NCBI RefSeq assembly: GCF_001598295.1
Contig: NZ_BCYR01000004.1
Location: forward strand, 62,001 to 126,000
Length of the DNA: 64,000 nucleotides
Source of the DNA: Klebsiella ornithinolytica NBRC 105727 = ATCC 31898
GTDB lineage: Bacteria; Pseudomonadota; Gammaproteobacteria; Enterobacterales; Enterobacteriaceae
Reading direction: 5' to 3'
Shown: piece by piece, positions 42,195-51,969 of the stretch
Layout: each line of letters starts with the position of its first letter
Position numbering within the stretch: position 1 is the first letter of the stretch
Notes under the pieces: model-generated
Seen by the model: the letters and a program-made list of their open reading frames with translations, nothing else
Databases searched by the model: none
What the model was told of the DNA's origin: nothing
Program-made: the position numbers and the translations under genes

Positions 42195-43175
42195 TTACTT
42201 ACTGATAAGACGATCGAGGGCGACAGCCGCGATAATTAATCCACCCATCACCACCAGCTGGTAGTAGGTTTGTACCTGGAGAATATTCAGCCCGTTGTTG
42301 ATGGTGCCGATGATCAGGCCGCCAATCACCACTGAAAAAATGCGTCCCTTACCACCAAAGAAGCTGGTACCGCCGATAATGGCGCTGGCGATGGCGTAGG
42401 TTTCAAAGCCCATTCCGGCCAGAGGCTCCGCGGCGCCGAGACGTGCCGTCGAGACCACTCCCGCCAGCCCGGCGCAGATGCCGGATATAATGAACACCAG
42501 CAACATATGGAACTTCACATCGATGCCAGAGTAGAAGGCGGAGTTTTTATTGCCGCCGAGGGCGTAGATATTGCGGCCCAACCGCATCCGGGTGGTCAGG
42601 AACCAGAGAATCACGGCCACAATAAGCGAGAAGATGACCGGTACCGGGATCCCCAATACGCTGGCGGCAAAGAAATTGACGAACTCGAAAGAGAAGCCAT
42701 AGACCGAGTTGGCGTCGGAGATAACCAGGGTGATACCGCGAAAAATCGCGTTGGTACCGAGGGTAATAATGAACGGGTGCAGGCCGGTCCAGTTGACCAG
42801 GCAGCCGTTAATCGCGCCTAGCGCGCCGCCGACCAGCACGCCGCCAATCAGCGCTGCGAGGAACGGATCGACGCCTGCCAGCATGAGTTTGGCGGTCACC
42901 ATGCCGGAAAGCGCCAGAATCGACCCCACGGACAGGTCGATGCCTGCTACCAGAATAGCGAAGAACTCCCCCATTCCGATAAGCACCGTCACCGAGCTCT
43001 GAACAAATATTTGGGTGATATTATTGGTCGTCAGAAAGTATTCCGACGACAGCGAGCCGAAGATCGCGACAATAATCGCGAGGATAAAAAAGGTGCCGTA
43101 TTTATCCCAGAACAGTGCGAAGTTGAACGGCTTTTTGCCATCAGACTCCCCTTTTACTCTTGCGGCAGTGCCCAT
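42195..43175 (-). CDS. alsC: D-allose ABC transporter permease AlsC
   Basis: The 326-residue RbsC-family permease has about eight to ten hydrophobic segments and motifs [27 protein letters not shown] and SAIIGGTSFFGGKG. It overlaps alsA by 22 nt and precedes alsE by 7 nt. It forms the allose import channel in the inner membrane. Confidence 0.94.
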   Translation of the reverse strand: MGTAARVKGESDGKKPFNFALFWDKYGTFFILAIIVAIFGSLSSEYFLTTNNITQIFVQSSVTVLIGMGEFFAILVAGIDLSVGSILALSGMVTAKLMLAGVDPFLAALIGGVLVGGALGAINGCLVNWTGLHPFIITLGTNAIFRGITLVISDANSVYGFSFEFVNFFAASVLGIPVPVIFSLIVAVILWFLTTRMRLGRNIYALGGNKNSAFYSGIDVKFHMLLVFIISGICAGLAGVVSTARLGAAEPLAGMGFETYAIASAIIGGTSFFGGKGRIFSVVIGGLIIGTINNGLNILQVQTYYQLVVMGGLIIAAVALDRLISK

Positions 43176-44686
43176 ACCATAATCTCCTCTTCGCTCATGT
43201 CGTCGCGATTGGTCAGAATTTGCGTCAGCCGCCCCTCGCAGAACACGGCGATGCGGTCACAGACGGCGATAATTTCAGGAAGCTCGGATGACACCATCAG
43301 AATGACTTTTCCGTCATCCGCCAACTGGCGCATCACTTTATAAATTTCGGCTTTCGCGCCGACGTCGATTCCGCGCGTCGGTTCATCGAAAATAATGACG
43401 TCGGGGTTGCAGCATAACCATTTGGATATCAGGACCTTTTGTTGGTTACCGCCGGAAAGTTCGGTGATGCTCTGATCGACAGAATGGCACTTCAGCGCCA
43501 GTAATTTGCGCTGTGCCTCCGCCGTTTTACGCTCGTTCTCTTCATGGAACAGCCCCATCGCCCCTTTATAGCCGCCGTGTTTCAGGCTCAGGCTGACAGC
43601 CATATTTTGCGCTATAGAGAAATTGCCGAAGAAACCGTTGTCCCGGCGACTCTCCGTGATGTAGCCCATTCCTTTCTTTAAGGCATCGAGCGGCGAGCGC
43701 GGGGTAATGGCTTTACCGTTGAGGATGATTTCGCCGCTGCTCCGCTTATCAACACCAAACAGACAATCCATCAGTTCGGTACGCCCGGAGCCCACCAGGC
43801 CGGCAAAGCCGAGAATTTCACCGCGATTGACGCTAAAGGAGATATCGCGGACCTTTTTCTTATCCCGGCTGGTGACATTTTTTACTTCGAATACCGTTTC
43901 GCGCGCGATATTTCCGCTGTTCTCTTTCATCGCGTTAAAGCGGTTTTGCAACTCACGGCCGACCATCAGACGTACGATATCGTCGTTATTGACCTCGCTG
44001 ACCATGCCACTGCATACGCTGCTACCGTCCTTCATCACCGTGTAGCGGTCGCAGATCCGGCGTATCTCCGCCAGCTTGTGCGAGATATAGACGATGGCGG
44101 TTCCCTCTTTACGCAGCTGGTTCATGATCAGGAACAGGTAGTCCACCTCTTTGTTGGTCAGCGAAGAGGTGGGTTCATCCATGATCAGCACTTTGGCGTC
44201 GAGCATCAGTGTCTTAGCGATTTCCAGCATCTGTTTATGGCTGATCGACAGATTCGCGACTTTCTCGTCTAAATCGACCTTTAATCCGATGCGTAGCAGC
44301 ATCATTGCCGCTCTGATGCGCATCTCTTTCCAGTCGATAATATTGACGCCGCAGATTTTTTTCGTCAGATGGCGGCCGATATATAAATTTTCCATTACGG
44401 TTAATTCATCAATGACGCTGAGCTCTTGATAAATAATGCCGATGCCGAGTCTGGCCGCTAATTTATGGTCGAGCTTGTCATAATTAACGTTATTAACCGT
44501 GATGGTACCTTTGGTCGGTTCATGTATTCCCGACAAAACTTTCATTAACGTTGATTTACCCGCACCGTTTTCCCCGAGTAATGCATGTATTTCGTGCGGG
44601 TAAGCGGTTAAATCGACCGATTTTAATGCGTGAACCGGGCCAAAGGATTTGCCGATCCCCGCCATTGAAATATATGGCGTGAGCAT
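43154..44686 (-). CDS. alsA: D-allose ABC transporter ATPase AlsA
   Basis: The 510-residue protein has the same length as E. coli AlsA and two ATP-binding domains: Walker [10 protein letters not shown] and Walker B VLIMDEPTSSL in the first, [14 protein letters not shown] and IIFDEPTRGID in the second. It drives allose import, and in E. coli also contributes to ribose import. It is codirectional with alsB, from which a hairpin-bearing spacer separates it. Confidence 0.95.
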   Translation of the reverse strand: MLTPYISMAGIGKSFGPVHALKSVDLTAYPHEIHALLGENGAGKSTLMKVLSGIHEPTKGTITVNNVNYDKLDHKLAARLGIGIIYQELSVIDELTVMENLYIGRHLTKKICGVNIIDWKEMRIRAAMMLLRIGLKVDLDEKVANLSISHKQMLEIAKTLMLDAKVLIMDEPTSSLTNKEVDYLFLIMNQLRKEGTAIVYISHKLAEIRRICDRYTVMKDGSSVCSGMVSEVNNDDIVRLMVGRELQNRFNAMKENSGNIARETVFEVKNVTSRDKKKVRDISFSVNRGEILGFAGLVGSGRTELMDCLFGVDKRSSGEIILNGKAITPRSPLDALKKGMGYITESRRDNGFFGNFSIAQNMAVSLSLKHGGYKGAMGLFHEENERKTAEAQRKLLALKCHSVDQSITELSGGNQQKVLISKWLCCNPDVIIFDEPTRGIDVGAKAEIYKVMRQLADDGKVILMVSSELPEIIAVCDRIAVFCEGRLTQILTNRDDMSEEEIMVWALPQE

Positions 44687-44705
44687 AATAACTCCTTACT
44701 TATTT

Positions 44706-44730
44706 TTACCCTCCTGAATCAGGAGGGTAA
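44706..44730 (-). promoter_or_regulatory. Stem-loop in the alsB-alsA spacer
   Basis: Twelve-base perfect arms TTACCCTCCTGA/TCAGGAGGGTAA almost touch. On the transcribed strand no U tract follows, so it is more likely a 3' end stabiliser that raises alsB over alsA mRNA than a full terminator. Confidence 0.6.
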
Positions 44731-44760
44731 GGGGAGAGCATCGGACTCGTTGCTGGAAAA

Positions 44761-45696
44761 TTATTTTGTGACCAGAATAGAATCCACCAGTTTGAATTCT
44801 GGTGTTTTATCCAGTGGAATCACCTTGCCGGTTTTTTCGGCATCAACCATCATCTTCAGTCCCGTCGCGCCGATATTGCCCGGATTTTGCGCAATCGTTG
44901 CGGTCATCTGACCGGCTTCCACCATTTTACGCGCTTCAGGGATACCGTCAGTGCCGACCACCAGAACCGTCTGGCTTTTGCCGGCGTTGGCTACGGCCTG
45001 GGCAACGCCCATTGCCATTGTGTCATTCGCGCAGTAAAAGGCTTTCAGGTTAGGGTTCCGCTGTAGCACGTTAGTGGCAACATCAAGCGCCTTAATGCGA
45101 TCCCAGTCGGCTGGTTGGCTGGCAACAAGCTTGATCTGACTGGCTTTTTTGAATGCCTCCGTTGCACCGTTACGACGGGCTTCGCCTGACGCGTTACCCG
45201 CTTTTCCTTCGATGATGGCAACGTCGCCGCCTTCAGCACCCAGTTTCTCGATAATAAAATCGGCCCCTTTTGCCCCCACCGCGACGTTGTCCGTGGTGAC
45301 GAAACCTTCAACGTTACCGCCCGCTTTCTTCAGGTTATCCATATCGATTTTTTCATCGAGATTGACCAGATAAATCCCTTTCTTCCAGGCTTTCGCCACG
45401 GGCATCACCAGGTTGACCGACGAGAGAGGCGCGAAAGCGATGCCTTTATAGTTCTTATTGCTTAAGTCTTCGAATAGCTGCAGCTGTGATTGAAAATCCC
45501 CTTCCGAAGGCGAGGCAAAAATATCGACGCTGACTCCCAGCGTTTTGGCCTCATCTTCAATACCTTTTTTCATATCAACCCAGAAAGGATTTGATAGTGT
45601 TTTTAATACCACCGCGTAATCGGCCGCGGCAAAAGCGCTGGTAGATAACATTACGCCCATAGCCGCGCCGCTGAAAATTTTCAGGTATTTATTCAT
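44761..45696 (-). CDS. alsB: D-allose-binding periplasmic protein AlsB
   Basis: The 311-residue protein has a signal peptide cut after SAFAA and a type I periplasmic sugar-binding fold (YAVVLKTLSNPFWVDMKKGIEDE, AFYCANDTMAMGVAQA, VLVVGTDGIPEA). It matches E. coli AlsB and delivers D-allose to AlsC/AlsA. It is the first transport gene after the regulator. Confidence 0.95.
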   Translation of the reverse strand: MNKYLKIFSGAAMGVMLSTSAFAAADYAVVLKTLSNPFWVDMKKGIEDEAKTLGVSVDIFASPSEGDFQSQLQLFEDLSNKNYKGIAFAPLSSVNLVMPVAKAWKKGIYLVNLDEKIDMDNLKKAGGNVEGFVTTDNVAVGAKGADFIIEKLGAEGGDVAIIEGKAGNASGEARRNGATEAFKKASQIKLVASQPADWDRIKALDVATNVLQRNPNLKAFYCANDTMAMGVAQAVANAGKSQTVLVVGTDGIPEARKMVEAGQMTATIAQNPGNIGATGLKMMVDAEKTGKVIPLDKTPEFKLVDSILVTK

Positions 45697-45729
45697 GACA
45701 GTATTCTCGGTGTAGGATACAGTAATATT

Positions 45730-45749
45730 GATCCCACCGTGGTGGGATC
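45730..45749. promoter_or_regulatory. Hairpin in the regulator-alsB spacer
   Basis: GATCCCACC and GGTGGGATC form a 9-bp perfect inverted repeat with a 2-bp centre in the 65-bp gap. It may be an operator for the RpiR-type regulator or an mRNA stem; the sequence cannot decide. Confidence 0.5.
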
Positions 45750-45761
45750 GGCGTTTATTAT

Positions 45762-46649
45762 TTACTTCAGCGCTCCTGGTGAAAAGAAATCAACAATGGC
45801 GCCGGTTTTTTGCATGTTTAAAGTGGCCTGTTCAATATTTTGTTGGGCTACCGAAACGAAAAAAGCATCTAATAAGGTAAGTTGTAAAATACGCGCTGAG
45901 GCGTTCCTCCCTAATAAAGGAGTTTCTGGTGCTGGCGAGCAAATAATAAAATCAGCTAATTTAGCAATCGGTGAATGGTAGCTATGGGTAATACAGATAA
46001 TTTTAGCACCGTTCTTCTTGGCCAGCTCTACTGCCGATTTAATATCGCTGGTGCGCCCGGAATGGGTGACGACCAGCACGACGTCGCCTTTTTTCAACAA
46101 TGAGGCCGACATCATCATGATATGCGCATCCGGATATGTCTGGCAGCGCACGCCGATCCGTAAAAACTTATGCTGCACATCGGCGCAGATGGCATTTGAT
46201 CCACCGGCTCCGTACAGATCGCGCTGGTTGGCCTGGGCGAAGAAACGTGCCGCGCGATGAATTTCATCGACATTAACGATCGACTGACCTTCCATAATGG
46301 TACGCAGAGTAATGTTAAAAACCTTATTCACCACGTCCTGAGGTGCTTCATCAAAGGAGAGCTCTGCCGGAAGGACCTGTTCAGATTGCGAAAAATACTC
46401 CACCAGGGCGCTACGCAGGTTACGAAAACCGCTAAAACCGAGCAGTTTGGAGACCTTAACGATCATCGCTTCGGAAACCGACAGCGCTTCCGCCACATCT
46501 TTAATGGCGGGAGCGTCGCTCAGATTGCCGGGTTTAAGCAACCATTCGACGATTCGGCTTTCGTTTTCGGTCATTCCTTCCTGCTTCATGCGTAGCCAGG
46601 GGGCGAGACCGATACCGTTGGGGAGCGAACTGGATTCTGACTGACTCAT
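45762..46649 (-). CDS. rpiR: RpiR-family regulator of the allose genes and rpiB (AlsR/RpiR)
   Basis: The ATG at 46649 gives 295 residues starting MSQSESSSLPNGIGLAP, in line with E. coli RpiR/AlsR (296 aa); an upstream in-frame start is not supported. An N-terminal RpiR HTH (VAEALSVSEAMIVKVSKLLG) is followed by a SIS sugar-phosphate-binding domain (GAGGSNAICADVQHKF, VTHSGRTSDI). It represses alsBACEK and rpiB in the absence of allose in E. coli. It lies between its targets, divergent from rpiB. Confidence 0.94.
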   Translation of the reverse strand: MSQSESSSLPNGIGLAPWLRMKQEGMTENESRIVEWLLKPGNLSDAPAIKDVAEALSVSEAMIVKVSKLLGFSGFRNLRSALVEYFSQSEQVLPAELSFDEAPQDVVNKVFNITLRTIMEGQSIVNVDEIHRAARFFAQANQRDLYGAGGSNAICADVQHKFLRIGVRCQTYPDAHIMMMSASLLKKGDVVLVVTHSGRTSDIKSAVELAKKNGAKIICITHSYHSPIAKLADFIICSPAPETPLLGRNASARILQLTLLDAFFVSVAQQNIEQATLNMQKTGAIVDFFSPGALK

Positions 46650-47010
46650 CGCTTTCTCTTGTCCATAAAGTGAAGACGTCACTATATCACCACAGTCAAA
46701 ACAGAAAAGATACAATCAACTTCACAAAATTATAAGTTTTATAAAGTTTTGCTTTTTGTAAAGTTCAGGGGTGGTTTTGCGTCGGAGTATTTTTAATTAA
46801 CTCTTTATAAAACAAGGTTTTTTTAGATTTATCTGTAAAATTTAAAACGATAGTTAATATGAGTCGTCTATTTTTCTCGCTTGATTTGTGAATTTTAGCG
46901 AGGTAGAAATGGCACGTCAGGCCGGATTTGTGCCGATTTTCTGGCCGGGTTTTGCGGTTTAAATCACAACTCTATCTATGTTCGTAAAGTAAAAACAGGC
47001 GAGGTTAAGT
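46650..47010. promoter_or_regulatory. 361-bp divergent region between rpiR and rpiB
   Basis: Very AT-rich next to rpiR, with repeated AAGTTTTATAAAGTTTT-like runs around 46731-46752. It should hold the promoters of rpiR and rpiB and the RpiR operator. A precise operator could not be assigned. Confidence 0.5.
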
Positions 47011-47460
47011 ATGAAAAGGATTGCAATTGGCTGTGATCACGTCGGGTTTATCCTTAAAAACGATATTGTGGCGCATCTCCGACAGCGGGGAATCGAGGTG
47101 CTGGATAAGGGAACATGGTCACCTGAGCGTACCGATTATCCCCGTTATGCCAGCGCTGTCGCGCAGGCCATTCTGACAGGTGAAGCTGAGGGCGGGATCC
47201 TGATCTGCGGCACCGGCGTCGGGATCTCCATAACCGCCAATAAATACCCCGGCATTCGCGCGGTGGTGTGCAGTGAACCCTATTCGGCCCAGCTATCGCG
47301 GCAACATAATAATACCAATGTGCTGGCCTTCGGCGCGCGCGTGATAGGTCTTGAACTGGCAAAAATGATTGTCGATGCCTGGTTGGGGAGCGATTATGAA
47401 GGCGGACGTCATCAGACGCGAATTGATGCGATTACCGCGCTTGAACAGCCGCGGATTTGA
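47011..47460 (+). CDS. rpiB: Ribose-5-phosphate/allose-6-phosphate isomerase B
   Basis: The 149-residue protein of the LacAB/RpiB family has GCDHVGF near the N-terminus, GILICGTGVGIS holding the catalytic cysteine, and NVLAFGARVIGLELA. It interconverts ribose-5-phosphate with ribulose-5-phosphate and allose-6-phosphate with allulose-6-phosphate. It is divergent from its regulator rpiR and completes the allose route between alsK and alsE. Confidence 0.96.
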   Translation: MKRIAIGCDHVGFILKNDIVAHLRQRGIEVLDKGTWSPERTDYPRYASAVAQAILTGEAEGGILICGTGVGISITANKYPGIRAVVCSEPYSAQLSRQHNNTNVLAFGARVIGLELAKMIVDAWLGSDYEGGRHQTRIDAITALEQPRI

Positions 47461-47529
47461 GATTCCTCCGCTACTCGCCGCAACGACCGTTGATTAACGT
47501 AGGGCCAGCCCCCTGAAGAGACTGGCTCT

Positions 47530-47868
47530 ATGAAACGTTACTTTACCGCTTTAATCCTCTGCACGCTGTCGCTGAGCAGCCAGCTGGCGCACGCTGACAT
47601 TATTGACGACGCAATCGGTAATATTCAGCAGGCGATTAGTGATGCCTACAACCCCGGCAATAGCCGCTCTGATGATGATAACGACCGCTATGATGACGGA
47701 CGTTACCAGGGCAGCCGCCAACAAAGCACCGATCGCCAGCGGCAGTATGACGATCGGCAGCGACAGATAGAGGATCGTCGCCGTCAGCTCGACGATCGCC
47801 AGCGCCAGCTGGATCAGGATCGCCGGCAGCTGGAGAACGACCAGCGGCGGCTGGATGACGATTATTAA
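47530..47868 (+). CDS. yjdP: YjdP family secreted, Arg/Gln/Asp-rich protein
   Basis: The 112-residue protein has a signal peptide cut after LAHA. From about residue 45 it is a charged low-complexity repeat of the type DRQRQxDDR (at least seven turns), with coiled-coil character. It matches E. coli YjdP in plan and in its place beside phnP. Its function is unknown; periplasmic or outer-surface location is expected. Confidence 0.9.
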   Translation: MKRYFTALILCTLSLSSQLAHADIIDDAIGNIQQAISDAYNPGNSRSDDDNDRYDDGRYQGSRQQSTDRQRQYDDRQRQIEDRRRQLDDRQRQLDQDRRQLENDQRRLDDDY

Positions 47869-47938
47869 CCGCGCCGTCGTTTCTGGTCGTGGTGACATGG
47901 CGCTCACCGGAGTGACATAGCCCTAATCGGGTTACAGA

Positions 47939-48697
47939 TTAATCCAGCACGATCTCCATACCGTCATAGCCGGCCTCAAACCCCGGCGGCAACGGATGGT
48001 CCATCATCCAGAGATCAAACTGATGGCTGATATGGGTCAGAATGACCCGCGGGCAGGCCAGCACCTGATTGATAGCGCGTACCGTATTCAAATCGCAGTG
48101 GCTGCGCGGCGGCTGCGGGCGCGGCTCATGGCTGCAGTCGATCACGATCGCCTGCGGCTGGTTATTCAGTAAGAATTTGAGCGTCTTTTCCGGTAATCCG
48201 GCGGTATCCGACAACCAGGCTACCCGGCTGTGCGCCGACTCCAGCAGATAGCCATACGTCAGCTTCGAGTGATTCAGCGGTAGCGGCGTCACCCGCAATC
48301 CCTGTAAGTTAAACACCACAAACGGTTCAACGGTATGGCTGAAATCCAGCAGGCCGGGGTGCTTAAACAGGTCATCGCAGCCTTCAGGATCCGGCGGCCC
48401 AAACACCGGGATCGGCGCACCGACGCCCCAGCGCAGCGGGAATAATCCCTGAACATGATCCATATGATAGTGGGTAAGTAAAAACTGCTGAAACTGGCCG
48501 GCGGGCCACCGGTCCATCAGGTCGGGTAGCCCGGCATCCAGAAGTGTGACGGCGTCATTGAAGGTCACGACCGCGCTACAGGGGCGACGACGATGCGCCT
48601 CATCGCTGCGCGCACGCTGACAGGCTGCGCAGTCGCAGCCGAAGACCGGAACCAGCTGGGCGCCGCCGGTGCCGGTTAAGCGAATAGTCAGGCCCAT
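47939..48697 (-). CDS. phnP: 5-phosphoribosyl 1,2-cyclic phosphodiesterase PhnP
   Basis: The 252-residue metallo-beta-lactamase-fold enzyme has metal ligands H76, H78, D80 and H81 in THYHMDH and a late HISHQF. The cysteines in GCDCAAC hold a structural zinc. It opens the cyclic phosphate product of C-P lyase to ribose 1,5-bisphosphate. It is the last gene of the operon, 9 nt after phnO. Confidence 0.95.
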   Translation of the reverse strand: MGLTIRLTGTGGAQLVPVFGCDCAACQRARSDEAHRRRPCSAVVTFNDAVTLLDAGLPDLMDRWPAGQFQQFLLTHYHMDHVQGLFPLRWGVGAPIPVFGPPDPEGCDDLFKHPGLLDFSHTVEPFVVFNLQGLRVTPLPLNHSKLTYGYLLESAHSRVAWLSDTAGLPEKTLKFLLNNQPQAIVIDCSHEPRPQPPRSHCDLNTVRAINQVLACPRVILTHISHQFDLWMMDHPLPPGFEAGYDGMEIVLD

Positions 48698-48706
48698 ACT
48701 TCCTCC

Positions 48707-49141
48707 TCACAGCGCTTTTTTAAAACGCAGATGGCTTTGCGTATACCCTTCACGGAGATAGAAACGGTGGGCGTCGGGACGGGATTTTCCGCTGGAGAGC
48801 TCCACCATTTGTGCACCGTGTTCGCGGGCTTCCTGCTCCGCCCAGGCCAGCAGCGCCTGACCGACGTGCAGGCCGCGTCTCTGCGGCAGCACCACCAGTT
48901 CCTGCACTTCCCCGATCCAGGCGTTGAAATTAAGCGGGAACTGCAACTGTAGCCCAATCAACCCGACCGTCTCCCCCTCCACCTGCGCCAGCTGATAGCG
49001 CAGGGTTGGATTTTGCAGGTTCATGGCAAACCCGGCGGTGAAATGGTGGCGATCGTACGCTTTCTGCTTTAATTCGCAAATTAATGCATATACGGCATCG
49101 ACATCGTCCAGGGTCGGGGCCCGGAGTTCACAGGTAGGCAT
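48707..49141 (-). CDS. phnO: Aminoalkylphosphonate N-acetyltransferase PhnO
   Basis: The 144-residue GNAT-fold protein has the acetyl-CoA loop [20 protein letters not shown]. It acetylates aminoalkylphosphonates such as aminomethylphosphonate and widens C-P lyase substrate use. It overlaps phnN by 14 nt. Confidence 0.93.
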   Translation of the reverse strand: MPTCELRAPTLDDVDAVYALICELKQKAYDRHHFTAGFAMNLQNPTLRYQLAQVEGETVGLIGLQLQFPLNFNAWIGEVQELVVLPQRRGLHVGQALLAWAEQEAREHGAQMVELSSGKSRPDAHRFYLREGYTQSHLRFKKAL

Positions 49142-49697
49142 GTTGATTCTCTTGTCGGGCGTAGTGGCGACGCAGCAGCGTGAGGAACTGGTCGACGGAT
49201 TGCCCGAGGCTGCCGTTGTTGTTCAACGTCAGACAGTCGGAGGGGGTATAGCGCGCCGCGCGCTCCAGGCGCAGGGCGATCTCCGCTTCGCTCTCTCGCC
49301 CGCGCTGTTCCAGGCGCTGGCGCAGCACCTCCGGCGTGACCTGCAGGCAGATGGGCAGCAGGGCGTCAGCGTAGCGCGCCCGGGCCTGAGGCAGATGGGC
49401 GCGAGAGCCATTGGCCACCACGTCAAAACCGGCGTGCAGCCACAGGTCAATTTCGATGCCAATTCCGTAGTAATTGTTATTGGCATGCCAGCTCAGGGCG
49501 AACAGCTGGCGCTCGGCGCGGTTGAAAAACTCCTGCTTGCTGAGCGCAATATGATTTTCGCTGCCGGCGTTGAACGGGCGCGTAATATAGCGATGCGCCA
49601 CCAGCAGCCGGGCATTTTCGCGCTGACGTAAGGCCGCCAGCAGGCTATCTTTTCCGGAGCCTGAGGCGCCCACCAGCCAAATCAATTTTCCGCTCAT
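49128..49697 (-). CDS. phnN: Ribose 1,5-bisphosphate phosphokinase PhnN
   Basis: The 189-residue P-loop kinase has Walker [12 protein letters not shown] at residues 10-20. It turns ribose 1,5-bisphosphate into PRPP, returning the ribosyl unit of C-P lyase to nucleotide metabolism. Its ATG overlaps the phnM stop by 1 nt (TGATG). Confidence 0.95.
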   Translation of the reverse strand: MSGKLIWLVGASGSGKDSLLAALRQRENARLLVAHRYITRPFNAGSENHIALSKQEFFNRAERQLFALSWHANNNYYGIGIEIDLWLHAGFDVVANGSRAHLPQARARYADALLPICLQVTPEVLRQRLEQRGRESEAEIALRLERAARYTPSDCLTLNNNGSLGQSVDQFLTLLRRHYARQENQHAYL

Positions 49698-50833
49698 CAG
49701 AAGACCCTCTTTCCTTGACGCCAGACGTGGTCAATATGGACATGTTCGCCGCGACGGTGCGCCAGCACCATATCGGCACGCTTACCTTCCGCAATCACGC
49801 CGCGGTCGACTAATCCCAGAGCCTGGGCCGGATTTTTACTGACCAGACGAATGGCCTGCGGTAGCGAGAAGGCGTTGTCGTGGTCGTCCGCGATGCGGAA
49901 CGCCGCATCGAGCAGGCTGGCGGGATAGTAGTCTGACGACAGAATATCGAGCAGGTTGCTGGCCGCCAGCTGGTGGGCCGCGACGTTGCCGGAGTGCGAA
50001 CCGCCGCGCACGATATTCGGCGCCCCCATCAGCACGTTCATGCCGTGCTGACGCGAGGCCTCTGCGGCGGCTAAGGTGGTAGGAAATTCGGCGATCACGC
50101 TACCAAGCTGGTGTGATTCGACGACATGTTCACGGGTGGCGTCATCGTGGCTGGCGAGGGCGATCTTACGCTCGCGGCAGATGGCGGCGATGGTCTCGCG
50201 GTTCGGCTGCGACCAGGTCGCCGCCAGCGCCATCTGCTCCTCCTCGAAGCGGTCCATCTCTTCGTTGGTCAGATGATATTTTCCCTGATAGTAATCGCGG
50301 TACTTGCTGCGATCGGCGTACTGGCGCTGTCCTGGAGAGTGGTCCATCAGGGAGACCATGCTCACCGGCTCGCGGCCAACCAGCTTCTCAAACAGCGGCA
50401 GGGTGGTGTGGTGCGGCAGCTCGCAGCGCAGATGCAGGCGGTGCTCGGCGCGGTTAACGCCGCGCTTTTGCGTCTCTTCGATGGCGTTGATCATCTTTTC
50501 CAGATTCTCCAGCCGGTCGCCGCCGTCGCGGACATCGCCAATGGCCACCGCATCCAGCACGGTGGTGATCCCGCTGGCGATCATCAGCGCATCATGGCTG
50601 CTCATCGCCGAGTGGGCGGGCCAGTCGACTTTCGGGCGCGGAGTAAAGAATTTGTCCAGATTATCGGTATGCAGCTCAATCAGCCCGGGCAGCAGCCAGC
50701 CACCTTCACCGTCGAGCGCCTGCGGTAGCTGGCTCTGGCTTTCGGCAAAGGCGTAAATTCTGCCTTCCTGCACTTCCAGCGACCCGTGCACCACTTCATC
50801 CTCGAGAACCAGGTTTACATTATTGATAATCAT
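49697..50833 (-). CDS. phnM: Alpha-D-ribose 1-methylphosphonate 5-triphosphate diphosphatase PhnM
   Basis: The 378-residue amidohydrolase-fold protein has the metal motif [12 protein letters not shown], later histidines in [12 protein letters not shown] and [15 protein letters not shown]. It removes pyrophosphate before the radical step of C-P cleavage. It overlaps phnL by 4 nt. Confidence 0.96.
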   Translation of the reverse strand: MIINNVNLVLEDEVVHGSLEVQEGRIYAFAESQSQLPQALDGEGGWLLPGLIELHTDNLDKFFTPRPKVDWPAHSAMSSHDALMIASGITTVLDAVAIGDVRDGGDRLENLEKMINAIEETQKRGVNRAEHRLHLRCELPHHTTLPLFEKLVGREPVSMVSLMDHSPGQRQYADRSKYRDYYQGKYHLTNEEMDRFEEEQMALAATWSQPNRETIAAICRERKIALASHDDATREHVVESHQLGSVIAEFPTTLAAAEASRQHGMNVLMGAPNIVRGGSHSGNVAAHQLAASNLLDILSSDYYPASLLDAAFRIADDHDNAFSLPQAIRLVSKNPAQALGLVDRGVIAEGKRADMVLAHRRGEHVHIDHVWRQGKRVF

Positions 50834-51510
50834 GCTGTTATTCCCATCGGGTGCAGTCGGTCGGCGACCTGATTGCGGACCGTTTCATCATGGAAAATAC
50901 CGACGATAGCCGCGCCGCGCGCTTTGGCTTCGTTAATCAGTTCCACTACGGCGGCGCTGTTTGTGGCGTCCAGCGAGGCGGTTGGCTCATCAAGCAGTAA
51001 AATCGGGTAGTCCACCGCGAAACCGCGGGCGATATTGACCCGCTGCTGTTCCCCGCCGGAAAATGTGGAGGGCGCCAGATGCCATAACCGTTGCGGAACG
51101 TTCAGGCGCGTCAGCAGGCGGGCAGCCTGCGAAGCGCAGGTATCGCGCGCAATGCCGAGGTCGAGCAGCGGTTGCATCACCACTTCGAGGGCCGAGATTC
51201 GCGGGATGACGCGCAGAAACTGGCTGACCCAGCCGATGGTGCGCTTGCGGACTTCCAGCACTTTACGCGGCGAGGCGTTGACCAGGTCAACCCATTCGTC
51301 GCCGTGGCGGATATGGATATGACCGGTGTCCGGCTGGTAGTTGGCATACAGCGAACGCAGCAGGGTGGATTTGCCGCTACCGGAATGGCCGTGCAGCACC
51401 ACACATTCGCCATGGCTGACCTCCAGAGAGGCATTCTGCAGCACCGGCAGGCGCACGCCGTTTTGCTGGTGAAGTACAAAGGTCTTACTGACATTTTCAA
51501 CGTGGATCAT
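50830..51510 (-). CDS. phnL: C-P lyase operon ABC-type ATPase PhnL
   Basis: The 226-residue protein has Walker [10 protein letters not shown], signature [14 protein letters not shown] and Walker [13 protein letters not shown]. It is not a membrane transporter; it works with PhnGHI in the first step, attaching the phosphonate to ATP ribose. Its ATG has CGAGG upstream. Unlike in E. coli, where phnK and phnL are close, a 469-bp repeat-filled gap separates it from phnK. Confidence 0.95.
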   Translation of the reverse strand: MIHVENVSKTFVLHQQNGVRLPVLQNASLEVSHGECVVLHGHSGSGKSTLLRSLYANYQPDTGHIHIRHGDEWVDLVNASPRKVLEVRKRTIGWVSQFLRVIPRISALEVVMQPLLDLGIARDTCASQAARLLTRLNVPQRLWHLAPSTFSGGEQQRVNIARGFAVDYPILLLDEPTASLDATNSAAVVELINEAKARGAAIVGIFHDETVRNQVADRLHPMGITA

Positions 51511-51530
51511 TTTAGCCTCGTGGTTTGGGT

Positions 51531-51563
51531 GCCGGGTGGCGGCTTCGCCTTACCCCGGCCTAC
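51531..51563. repeat. Left REP palindrome bordering the 33-bp array
   Basis: GCCGGGTGGCGGCTTCGCCT followed by TACCCCGGCCTAC is a Klebsiella-type REP unit. Its right arm runs straight into the first repeat unit of the tandem array. Confidence 0.8.
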
Positions 51564-51942
51564 GGGTGCTGTGTTCGTAGGCCTTACCCGGCCTTTGGGT
51601 GCTGCGTTCGTGGGCCTTACCTGGCCTTTGAGTACTGTGTTCGTAGGCCTTACCCGGCCTGTGGGTGCTGTGTTCGTAGGCCTTACCCGGCCTTTGGGTG
51701 CTGTGTTCGTAGGCCTTACCTGGCCTTTGAGTACTGTGTTCGTAGGCCTTACCCGGCCTGTGGGTGCTGTGTTCGTAGGCCTTACCCGGCCTGCGGGTGC
51801 TGCGTTCGTGGGCCTTACCCGGCCTTTGAGTACTGTGTTCGTGGGCCTTACCTGGCCTTTGGGTACTGTGTTCGTGGGCCTTACCCGGCCTTTGGGTGCT
51901 GCGTTCGTGGGCCTTACCCGGCCTGTGGGTGCTGCGTTCGTA
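51547..51942. repeat. 33-bp tandem repeat array, 12 units (minisatellite/VNTR)
   Basis: Units begin GGCCTTACCCGGCCT at exact 33-nt steps: 51580, 51613, 51646 and so on to 51910, preceded by one variant unit at 51547. Each unit carries a hairpin AGGCC-TTACCC-GGCCT and ends in GGGTGCTGTGTTCGT. Variation is limited to a few alternating bases. Units 2-3 and 5-6 are the same, giving a 99-bp higher-order period. The array fills the phnK-phnL gap and is bracketed by inverted REPs. There are no spacers, so it is not a CRISPR. Because 33 is divisible by 3, all units stay open on both strands, which mimics genes. Confidence 0.95.
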
Positions 51943-51969
51943 GGCCGGGTAAGCGCAGCGCCACCCGGC
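51940..51969. repeat. Right REP palindrome bordering the 33-bp array
   Basis: GTAGGCCGGGTAAGCGCAGC continuing GCCACCCGGC is a standard Klebsiella REP in inverted orientation to the left copy. It ends 10 nt before the phnK stop. Confidence 0.85.

Noticed and set aside
51547..51942. CRISPR array suspected from regular 33-bp repeats
   Set aside because: Units are directly adjacent with no unique spacers, and no cas genes are present.
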